A stretch of DNA of 5,128 nt from Hydrogenophaga sp. (lineage in GTDB: Bacteria; Pseudomonadota; Gammaproteobacteria; Burkholderiales; Burkholderiaceae_C): contig JAABRN010000090.1 in NCBI GenBank assembly GCA_011390855.1, positions 1 through 5,128 on the forward strand. Direction: 5' to 3'. How positions within the stretch are numbered: the stretch's first letter is position 1; every line of letters starts with the position of its first letter. Below the pieces are notes generated by a model, which saw only the letters and a list, made by a program, of their open reading frames with translations, was not told where the DNA came from and ran no database searches. This document shows, piece after piece, positions 1 to 5,128 of this stretch. The position numbers and the translations under genes are program-made.

Positions 1-57
1 CCTCCAAGCCGAAGGCGCCAGAGAGGGGGGAAGCCGCGTCAGCGGCGCAGGGGGGTG
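1..57 (-). repeat. Structured GC-rich repeat behind the deacetylase stop codon (copy 1, cut by window edge)
   Basis: Read on the minus strand, it starts four bases after the deacetylase TAG with CACCCCCC, then TGCGCCGCT (plus 41-49), CTTCCCCCC (25-33) and CTTCGG (9-14). The same blocks occur in the same order at 3044-3083 behind the DUF58 stop. It contains a hairpin: GCCGC at 33-37 pairs with GCGGC at 42-46 around a four-base loop. No T-tract follows, so it is not a classic intrinsic terminator, although it could stop transcription or protect a 3' end. The element continues past the left edge of the window. Confidence 0.6.
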
Positions 58-61
58 TTCC

Positions 62-1015
62 CTATACCCCAGCAAGCACCCGCAAATGCGCCTCAACACT
101 GCGCGCCAATGCACTCAGGCTGTAGCCACCCTCCAGACAACTCACGATACGGCCCTTGGCATGTCGCTGTGCCACGTCCATGAGCCTTTGCGTCATCCAC
201 GCGTAGTCGTTTTCCACCAGACCCATCTGGGCCATGTCGTCTTCCCGGTGGGCGTCGAAGCCAGCGCTGATGAAGATCATCTCGGGCTTGTGGGCGTCCA
301 GGCGCGGCATCCACATCATCTCGATCAGCTCGCGCACCTCCATGCCTTTGGTGTACGCAGCCACCGGCACATTGACCAGGTTGGTTGCGTTCGCATGGTC
401 CCATTCGGGGTAGAACGGGTGCTGGTAGAAGCTGCACATGAGGATGCGTTCGTCACCAGCCACGATGTCCTCGGTGCCGTTGCCATGGTGCACATCGAAG
501 TCGATGATGGCAACGCGCTTGAGTCCGTGGCGCTCGAGTGCGTATTTGGCGGCCACCGCCACGTTGTTCACGAAGCAGAAGCCCATCGCCTGGTTGCGCG
601 TGGCATGGTGGCCAGGCGGACGCACCGCACAAAAAGCATTGGCCAGTTCGCCCGCCATCACCGCGTCGGTGGCGTCGATAGCGGCACCGGCAGCCATGAG
701 AATGGCGTTCCAGCTGTGTACGTTGATCGACGTGTCAGGATCGACCTGTGCATGTTCGGGACCGCCAGCCGCAATCTCATCGCGCAACCCGTCACTGAGT
801 CCGCGCAGCGCAGCGAGGTGCATGCGTCCGTGAGCCAGTTCCATGTCGGCCATGGAAGCGGCCGTTGCCTCGCGCCGCTCCAGCGCCACATCCAGGCCAG
901 AGATGAGCAGCCGGTCCTGGATCGCGTCCAGCCGCTCAGGACATTCGGGGTGTCCTCGGCCCATTTCGTGTCGCCAACAATCCTGGTGGGTGAAATATCC
1001 GGTGGCCTGGCTCAT
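62..1015 (-). CDS. Histone deacetylase family protein (class II-like, zinc amidohydrolase)
   Basis: A 317-residue protein of the arginase/deacetylase fold that is expected to hydrolyse acetyl-lysine or a similar small N-acetyl amide in the cytoplasm. Visible family motifs, in order: RGHPECPERL (about 20-29), RPPGHHA with the paired catalytic histidines H136/H137, the DFDVHHGNGT block with probable zinc ligands D174 and H176, SAGFDAH with the third ligand D254, and EGGYSL with the transition-state tyrosine Y298. All key residues are present, so it should be active. The length fits the compact bacterial forms without extra domains. The start at 1015 (MSQATGYF) is preferred over an in-frame ATG at 1057, because family similarity begins here and the upstream residues are basic and unlike the family. 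No clear Shine-Dalgarno precedes it. It diverges from the MoxR operon with 14 bases between start codons. The substrate cannot be read from sequence: protein acetyl-lysine, acetylpolyamine and acetoin-utilisation type relatives are all possible. Confidence 0.93.
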   Translation of the reverse strand: MSQATGYFTHQDCWRHEMGRGHPECPERLDAIQDRLLISGLDVALERREATAASMADMELAHGRMHLAALRGLSDGLRDEIAAGGPEHAQVDPDTSINVHSWNAILMAAGAAIDATDAVMAGELANAFCAVRPPGHHATRNQAMGFCFVNNVAVAAKYALERHGLKRVAIIDFDVHHGNGTEDIVAGDERILMCSFYQHPFYPEWDHANATNLVNVPVAAYTKGMEVRELIEMMWMPRLDAHKPEMIFISAGFDAHREDDMAQMGLVENDYAWMTQRLMDVAQRHAKGRIVSCLEGGYSLSALARSVEAHLRVLAGV

Positions 1016-1020
1016 GGAGG
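1016..1020 (+). promoter_or_regulatory. Shine-Dalgarno of the MoxR gene
   Basis: GGAGG lies nine bases before the ATG at 1030 and decides that start over the in-frame ATG at 1042. It begins on the base next to the first base of the deacetylase start codon on the other strand, so the two genes share essentially no spacer. An imperfect -10-like TGAAATAT lies at 991-998, inside the deacetylase gene, but no convincing -35 was found. Confidence 0.6.
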
Positions 1021-1029
1021 TTTTGCGGT

Positions 1030-1962
1030 ATGGTTCTCGGCATGCACGCCGATACAAAATTACACCAACTTTTAAAACAGCTTAACACGGTCATTGTGGG
1101 CAAGGAACAGCAAGTGGCGGACTGTGTGGCCTGCCTGCTGGCCGGCGGTCACCTGCTCATCGAAGACGTGCCTGGCGTGGGAAAGACCACCCTGGCCCAC
1201 GCGCTTTCACGGTCATTTGGCCTTCAATTCTCGCGGGTTCAGTTCACCGCCGATCTGATGCCCAGCGACCTGGTGGGTGTGTCTGTTTACGAGCGCGGTC
1301 GCGAAGGTTTCGTGTTTCACCCGGGCCCGGTGTTCGCGCAGGTGCTGCTGGCCGACGAGATCAACCGTGCCAGCCCCAAAACCCAGAGCGCGCTCCTGGA
1401 GGCCATGGAAGAGAAGCAGGTCACGGTCGAAGGAGCCACCCGCGCGCTGCCCAACCCTTTTTTCGTGATCGCCACGCAGAATCCGCACGACCAGCTGGGC
1501 ACCTACGCGCTGCCTGAATCGCAGCTGGACCGCTTCCACATGCGGCTCTCGCTGGGTTACCCCGACCGCGCCGCCGAACGTGAGCTGCTGCGGGGCCAGG
1601 ACAGGCGCGACATGCTGGAGCAGTTGCAGCCGGTGCTGACACCCACCGATCTGGCCCGCCTGCAACAGGCGGTCAGCGCAGTGCATACCGCAGAGCCGGT
1701 ACTGGACTACCTGCAGGATCTGGTGTCTGCCACGCGTTCAGGCCGCTGGTTTGCGCAGGGTTTGTCGCCCCGCGCCGCACTGGCCGTGGTGCGTTCGGCC
1801 AAGGCACAGGCTTTTCTGAGCGGGCGCGACTATGTGGCACCCGATGACATCGCCGCCATCCTGCCGCAGACCGTGGCACACCGACTGGTGCCCGTGAGTG
1901 ACGCAGGACGAGGGCCGGTGGAACAGGTGCGCGCCATGGTCGACGCGACGCCCATACCATGA
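1030..1962 (+). CDS. MoxR-family AAA+ ATPase
   Basis: A 310-residue cytoplasmic AAA+ ATPase of the MoxR clade. Family members form rings and are thought to act as chaperones that activate or assemble partner proteins encoded beside them. Motifs seen: Walker A EDVPGVGKTT (45-54, K52), Walker B VLLADE (105-110) followed by INRASPKTQSALLEAMEE, sensor 1 ATQNP (148-152), the LPESQLDRF segment (161-169), and a sensor 2 region LSPRAALAVVRSAKA in the C-terminal lid. The C-terminus ends in the family-typical VEQVRAMVDATPIP. Length is usual for the family. The start at 1030 is set by GGAGG nine bases upstream. The stop overlaps the next gene's first ATG by four bases (ATGA, 1959-1962), so the DUF58 gene is probably translationally coupled. 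The neighbours DUF58 and TgpA are the standard partners and suggest an envelope-related role; the true substrate is unknown. Confidence 0.95.
   Translation: MVLGMHADTKLHQLLKQLNTVIVGKEQQVADCVACLLAGGHLLIEDVPGVGKTTLAHALSRSFGLQFSRVQFTADLMPSDLVGVSVYERGREGFVFHPGPVFAQVLLADEINRASPKTQSALLEAMEEKQVTVEGATRALPNPFFVIATQNPHDQLGTYALPESQLDRFHMRLSLGYPDRAAERELLRGQDRRDMLEQLQPVLTPTDLARLQQAVSAVHTAEPVLDYLQDLVSATRSGRWFAQGLSPRAALAVVRSAKAQAFLSGRDYVAPDDIAAILPQTVAHRLVPVSDAGRGPVEQVRAMVDATPIP
1052..1088 (-). promoter_or_regulatory. AT-rich island, possible promoter region for the deacetylase
   Basis: This stretch is only about one quarter to one third GC in otherwise GC-rich DNA, and it lies inside the first codons of the MoxR gene, 37-73 bases upstream of the deacetylase start. 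On the minus strand a weak pair can be drawn: TTAAGC (1085-1080) and TAATTT (1061-1056), 18 bases apart, each matching sigma70 consensus at only three of six positions. It also holds the 8-base palindrome TTTTAAAA (1070-1077). The composition is the real evidence; the exact boxes are guesses. Confidence 0.25.
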
Positions 1963-3041
1963 CCCTCCCCCGAAGCGCCTGGGGCGCCTCTCCTGGGGGA
2001 ACAGTGGAAGCCGCCCGTCCTGAAACCGCCGAACGGCGGTCAAGAGGCGCTGATGGCTGGAAGCATCCGGTGCGCAGCGCCAAAGAACGGGTGCGCGCCT
2101 GGTTCCACTCGCGCCTGCCGCGCACAGACACGCTCACGCTGACCCAGCGCAACGTCTACATCCTCCCATCTCGCCCGGGCTGGATGCTGGCCTTCACGCT
2201 GACGCTGTTGCTGGTGGCCAGCATCAACTACCAGCTCAACCTGGGCTACCTGCTCACCTTCCTGTTGGCCGGATGTGCGCTCGTCGGCATGCATGTCTGC
2301 CATGGCAACTTGCGGGGGTTGACGCTGCATCTGTCGGCACCCGCACCGGTTCATGTGGGGCAAGCCGTCTCCCTGGACATTCGACTGGCCAGTGAACGCA
2401 ACAGCACACGCTATGGCGTGGGGCTGGGCGTGGTCGGTCAGGACACCCGGACCACGCCTCTGGGTTGGACAGATGTGCCGGCGCAGGGCAGCGCCCAGGT
2501 ACGGGTGGCATGGCCGGCCCTGCGGCGTGGCCTGCACCACTTGCCGCCCATCATGGCCACGACGCTGTATCCGCTGGGTACCTTTCGAGTCTGGTCGGTA
2601 TGGCGCCCTGCTTCGCAGGTATTGATCTATCCCGCTGTAGAAGCCCACGCTCCACCCCTGCCAGCAGGGGAGCCGCAGGCCGGGCATCAGGGGGCCTCAC
2701 GCGCGCAAAACACTGGAGAGTTCGATGGCGTGCGGGCTTACCGGCGTGGCGACCCCATCCGGGCTGTGGTCTGGAAGAAGGCTGCCCAGGCGTTCGCAGC
2801 GGGGCGCAGCGACCTTGTCAGCCGAGACGCGCTTACCGTCCAGCGCCAGCAACTCTGGCTTGATCATGCGCATTGCGGCGTCGCAGACCAAGAAGCCCGG
2901 CTGTCGCGTCTGACCGCCTGGGTGATCATGGCCGACCAGTTGCAGCTGGACTACGGTCTGCGACTGCCTGGCCGGGAAATTCTGCCAGACCAGGGTACCT
3001 CGCACCGCTCGCGCTGCCTGGAGGCGTTGGCCCTGGTATGA
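1959..3041 (+). CDS. DUF58 domain-containing membrane protein
   Basis: A 360-residue protein as drawn. It has two adjacent hydrophobic segments (about 75-89 and 95-113) that anchor it in the inner membrane, then a variable beta-rich region. The DUF58 signature follows, EFDGVRAYRRGDPIRAVVWKKAA (254-276), and then a LVSRD segment. DUF58 proteins sit with MoxR ATPases and are presumed partners; no enzymatic activity is established. The family-like part begins near RVRAWFHSRLPRTDTLTLTQRN (from about residue 44). The first 34 or so residues are low-complexity and are encoded by the hairpin-rich stretch 1966-2040, so they look like a repeat-derived extension. The ATG at 1959 is chosen because of the ATGA overlap with MoxR. 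GTG at 2070, with GGAAG six bases upstream, is a realistic alternative that gives a 323-residue protein; GTG at 2004 and 2091 are also in frame. Its stop also lies in an ATGA (3038-3041). Family identity is secure; the start is uncertain. Confidence 0.9.
   Translation: MTLPRSAWGASPGGTVEAARPETAERRSRGADGWKHPVRSAKERVRAWFHSRLPRTDTLTLTQRNVYILPSRPGWMLAFTLTLLLVASINYQLNLGYLLTFLLAGCALVGMHVCHGNLRGLTLHLSAPAPVHVGQAVSLDIRLASERNSTRYGVGLGVVGQDTRTTPLGWTDVPAQGSAQVRVAWPALRRGLHHLPPIMATTLYPLGTFRVWSVWRPASQVLIYPAVEAHAPPLPAGEPQAGHQGASRAQNTGEFDGVRAYRRGDPIRAVVWKKAAQAFAAGRSDLVSRDALTVQRQQLWLDHAHCGVADQEARLSRLTAWVIMADQLQLDYGLRLPGREILPDQGTSHRSRCLEALALV
1966..2040 (+). repeat. Hairpin-rich GC stretch behind the MoxR stop codon (possible copy 2)
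   Basis: It starts three bases after the MoxR TGA. TCCCCC (1966-1971) can pair with GGGGGA (1995-2000), enclosing a second stem of GCGCC (1975-1979) with GGCGC (1983-1987) around a three-base loop. A separate hairpin has ACCGCC (2025-2030) pairing with GGCGGT (2035-2040) around GAAC. C-tract, short palindrome and G-tract order resembles the elements at 1-57 and 3044-3127, but base-by-base identity is poor, so common origin is inferred from position and architecture. It is read in frame as the N-terminal extension of the DUF58 protein. Confidence 0.4.
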
Positions 3042-3166
3042 ATCACCCCCTGCGCCGCTTCGCGTCTTCCCCCTTCCCTTCGGGAGGGAGACGCAGCCTG
3101 TGGCCTGGCGAAGCCAGTTCCACGGCTGCCCTGGCATGTACCACCTCGCGCCGTTGCGCTCTCTGA
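3038..3166 (+). CDS. Possible 42-codon coupling ORF through the intergenic repeat
   Basis: An ATG at 3038 overlaps the DUF58 stop as ATGA. The frame runs 42 codons (MNHPLRRF... ending ...SRRCAL) and stops at TGA 3164-3166, one base before the TgpA ATG at 3168. The peptide is rich in Arg, Ser, Pro and Gly, has no recognisable domain, and is encoded almost wholly by the hairpin repeat, so a function for the peptide itself is unlikely. Two readings are possible. It may be the original 5' end of the TgpA gene, broken out of frame by repeat insertion. It may also be a bridge that carries terminating ribosomes from DUF58 to TgpA by stop-restart, which would compensate for the lack of a Shine-Dalgarno before TgpA. 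Chance is not excluded for an ORF this short. Confidence 0.3.
   Translation: MNHPLRRFASSPFPSGGRRSLWPGEASSTAALACTTSRRCAL
3044..3127 (+). repeat. Tandem-hairpin GC-rich repeat between DUF58 and TgpA (copy 3)
   Basis: It starts two bases after the DUF58 TGA with CACCCCC, then TGCGCCGCT (3051-3059), CTTCCCCC (3066-3073) and CTTCGG (3078-3083), the same ordered blocks as copy 1. Hairpin A spans 3062-3094: GCGTCT (3062-3067) pairs with AGACGC (3089-3094), and inside it CCCTTCCC (3071-3078) pairs with GGGAGGG (3082-3088) with one bulged T. Hairpin B follows directly at 3095-3127: AGCC pairs with GGCT, GTGG (3100-3103) with CCAC (3120-3123), and CTGGC (3105-3109) with GCCAG (3113-3117) around GAA. 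No T-run follows either hairpin, and the operon continues, so it is better seen as a REP-like dispersed element than as a terminator. It may tune TgpA expression or mRNA stability. Confidence 0.65.
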
Positions 3167-3167
3167 C

Positions 3168-5128
3168 ATGGCTGCCCTGTCACTATCTTCCCTCCCGCGC
3201 GACACACGGGACACGCTGTTCCTGCTGGTCGTGGTGGGCTGGGTGGCCTTCATGCAGATTGGCCACATTCCCTGGTGGTGCACTTTGCTGGCGGCCAGTG
3301 TGCTGGTCTGGCGCGCCACGCTGACACTGCGGAGCCTGCCTCTGCCCGCCTGGTATTGGCGGGCAGGTTTGCTGGCCATCACGCTGGGTGCCACCTGGGT
3401 CACACACGGAACGGTGCTGGGGCGAGATGCCGGTGTCACGCTGATCGTCGTGCTGCTGGCGCTCAAGACACTGGAAATGCGGGCCCGGCGCGACGCCTTC
3501 GTGGTGTTCTTCCTCGCGTTCTTCACGCTGCTCACCCACTTTTTCTACTCCCAGTCGCTGCTGACGGCGGCCGGTATCCTGCTCGCACTGCTGGGCCTCC
3601 TGACCGCCCTGGTCAATGCCCACATGCCGGTCGGCCGACCACCCCTGCTGCTGGCCGCACGCACAGCTGGCGGCATGGCGCTCATGGGCGCTCCGATCAT
3701 GCTGGTGCTGTTCATGCTGTTCCCGCGTTTTGCGCCGCTCTGGGGCGTTCCCAGCGACGCCATGACGGGGCGCACCGGGCTTTCTGACCGCATGCGAATC
3801 GGCGACGTGGCCCGTCTGATGGAGGTCGACGAGGTGGCGCTGAGAGTGAAGTTTGAAGGCGAGGCGCCACCGCTGGGTGTGCTGTATTTCAGAGGCCCTG
3901 TGTACAGCGACTTCGATGGTCGGGAGTGGCGCAATCTGCGCACCGGGTTCCCTCCTTCCATGCAGCTACAACCCGAGCTCGCGGTACGCGGCGCCCCGGT
4001 CCGCTACGAAGTCACCCAGGAGCCCAGCAACTACGCTTGGCTGTTTGTGCTCGAAGCCACACCAACGGCGCCAGCGCTACCGGGCGCGACACCCTTCATG
4101 ACTGCAGATCTGCAGTGGATGACACGCCGGCCCCTGAACGACCTGGTGCGCTTCCGGGCAGAAAGCTACCCGGACTTTCAGCATGGCCCACGCAACCAGC
4201 AGGTGGCGCTGCAGGACCATCTGGAACTGCCCGGCGGATTCAACCCCCGCACGCTGGCGCTGGCTCAGGATCTGCGGCGCCAGTATGGTGCAGGCCCCGA
4301 TCACGCCAGTGCCTTGGTACAGGCCGCGCTGGAACGTCTGCGCACCGGTGACTACGTCTACACGGTGGACCCCGGGCTCTATGGTGAGCACACAGCCGAC
4401 GAGTTCTGGTTCGATCGCAAGGAAGGTTTTTGCGAACACATCGCGTCCGCCTTTGTGATCCTGATGCGGGCCATGGATATTCCCGCTCGAATCGTGACCG
4501 GCTATCAGGGAGGCGAACTCAATGCCGTCGACAACTACTGGACGGTGCGACAACGCGATGCCCACGCCTGGGCCGAAGTCTGGTTGACGGGTCAGGGTTG
4601 GGTGCGGGTAGACCCCACCGCAGCAGTGGCCGCTTGGCGAATCGGCTCGCTGGATCGCTTGCGCCCCACCGAGGGCGCTCTGGCATCGGCCTTCCGCAAC
4701 CTCAACCCCACGCTGGCCACACAGTTGCGCGATGTCTGGGAAGCCGTCAACAACCGCTGGAACCAGTGGATACTGAATTACACGCAGGGCCGTCAGCTGG
4801 AGTTGCTCAAGAATTTGGGCTTCGAATCACCACGCTGGACAGACCTCGCCTACGTTCTGCTTGGCGTGATCGTTTTGGTGAGCCTGGGCGGCGCCGCGTG
4901 GACCCTCTGGGAGCGGCAGCAGCACGATCCCTGGCTGCGCCTGCTGCAGCAGGCGAGGCATCGGCTTGGCAAGCTGGGTGTGAGGCACACCGAACATCTT
5001 CCACCGCGCGCCCTGGCCTCACTGGTGGAGCAACACTTTTCCCCTGCCGATGCCACCCCCTTGAAGCAATGGTTGCTCAGGCTGGAATCCCAGCGCTACA
5101 GCAAGTCCAGCACGCACACCCTCGGTAC
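3168..5128 (+). CDS. tgpA: TgpA-type membrane transglutaminase-like protein (3' end beyond window)
   Basis: At least 653 residues with no stop in the window. The N-terminal DUF3488 region holds six or seven hydrophobic helices (about 17-34, 37-54, 63-79, 88-104, 110-127, 131-151, 166-185). It is followed by a large periplasmic part with the transglutaminase-like core: EGFCEHIASAF with catalytic Cys422, RDAHAWAEVW with His466, and WVRVDPTAA with Asp482. The triad is complete. A further helix (about 560-578) is followed by a charged tail resembling the DUF4129 end of this family (LPPRALASLVEQHF). Family members are about 660-680 residues, so only a short tail should be missing. The related Pseudomonas aeruginosa TgpA is reported as important for viability; the natural substrate is unknown. 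The start at 3168 (MAALSLSSLPRDTRDTLFLL) is the only good one: no in-frame ATG or GTG lies just upstream, and no Shine-Dalgarno is visible. It follows DUF58 after a 126-base gap. Confidence 0.94.
   Translation, partial: MAALSLSSLPRDTRDTLFLLVVVGWVAFMQIGHIPWWCTLLAASVLVWRATLTLRSLPLPAWYWRAGLLAITLGATWVTHGTVLGRDAGVTLIVVLLALKTLEMRARRDAFVVFFLAFFTLLTHFFYSQSLLTAAGILLALLGLLTALVNAHMPVGRPPLLLAARTAGGMALMGAPIMLVLFMLFPRFAPLWGVPSDAMTGRTGLSDRMRIGDVARLMEVDEVALRVKFEGEAPPLGVLYFRGPVYSDFDGREWRNLRTGFPPSMQLQPELAVRGAPVRYEVTQEPSNYAWLFVLEATPTAPALPGATPFMTADLQWMTRRPLNDLVRFRAESYPDFQHGPRNQQVALQDHLELPGGFNPRTLALAQDLRRQYGAGPDHASALVQAALERLRTGDYVYTVDPGLYGEHTADEFWFDRKEGFCEHIASAFVILMRAMDIPARIVTGYQGGELNAVDNYWTVRQRDAHAWAEVWLTGQGWVRVDPTAAVAAWRIGSLDRLRPTEGALASAFRNLNPTLATQLRDVWEAVNNRWNQWILNYTQGRQLELLKNLGFESPRWTDLAYVLLGVIVLVSLGGAAWTLWERQQHDPWLRLLQQARHRLGKLGVRHTEHLPPRALASLVEQHFSPADATPLKQWLLRLESQRYSKSSTHTLG

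Noticed and set aside
965..998. A sigma70 promoter for MoxR (TTCGTG and TGAAAT)
   Set aside because: The spacer would be 20 bases and the upstream box matches poorly, so it was not listed as a separate promoter.
86..1075. A 329-codon open frame on the plus strand across the deacetylase gene
   Set aside because: It is the antisense shadow of the deacetylase. The minus-strand frame carries all catalytic motifs, whereas this one is His/Val-rich with no recognisable domain.
3062..3127. Intrinsic transcription terminator after DUF58
   Set aside because: The hairpins are strong but no T-run follows, and TgpA, a standard operon partner, continues on the same strand.
2951..3535. A 194-codon minus-strand frame over the DUF58-TgpA junction
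   Set aside because: Its translation is Ser/Arg/Thr-rich with no family resemblance and lies opposite well-supported DUF58 and TgpA coding sequence.
3275..3787. A 170-codon plus-strand frame inside TgpA
   Set aside because: It lies in a shifted frame within the TgpA membrane-helix region. The TgpA frame gives continuous family-like sequence through this stretch, so no frameshift is needed.
1..5128. CRISPR array, tRNA or rRNA gene, insertion sequence or defence system
   Set aside because: No regularly spaced repeats, no cloverleaf or rRNA-like sequence, and no transposase or nuclease motifs were seen; the window is almost entirely accounted for by four conventional genes.

Overview
The window is GC-rich DNA, except for one AT-rich island near position 1070. 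Its gene content and protein sequences look like a betaproteobacterium of the order Burkholderiales, most likely Comamonadaceae (Hydrogenophaga/Acidovorax-like). This placement rests on remembered similarity of the MoxR, DUF58 and TgpA proteins and on C-tract/G-tract structured sequences directly behind stop codons; no search was run.

Layout: a class II-like histone deacetylase family gene lies on the minus strand (1015 down to 62). Only 14 bases from its start codon, a plus-strand operon begins: a MoxR-type AAA+ ATPase (1030-1962), a membrane-anchored DUF58 protein (1959-3041) and a TgpA-type membrane transglutaminase (3168 to beyond the window end). The transglutaminase is the longest gene here. 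It has no stop in the window and is cut at the right edge, probably just short of its natural C-terminus. There is no gene-free stretch over 300 bases.

MoxR, DUF58 and TgpA form a widely conserved trio. The usual inference is that the AAA+ ATPase acts as a chaperone-like remodeler for the membrane-bound DUF58 and transglutaminase proteins, in a cell-envelope process whose chemistry is not established. The deacetylase is a neighbour with no evident mechanistic link, though its start region overlaps the operon's control region.

The most unusual feature is a set of GC-rich, hairpin-forming sequences that begin within about 5 bases of all three stop codons in the window (deacetylase, MoxR, DUF58). 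The copies at 1-57 (minus) and 3044-3127 (plus) are clearly related; the one at 1966-2040 shares position and architecture but not clear sequence. Inside the tight operon they appear to have landed at ATGA gene junctions. One is now read in frame as an odd N-terminal extension of DUF58. The other separates DUF58 from TgpA by 126 bases, and that gap holds a 42-codon open frame that starts on the DUF58 stop (ATGA) and ends one base before the TgpA ATG. I see no new enzymatic or defence system; the rest is ordinary chromosomal content.
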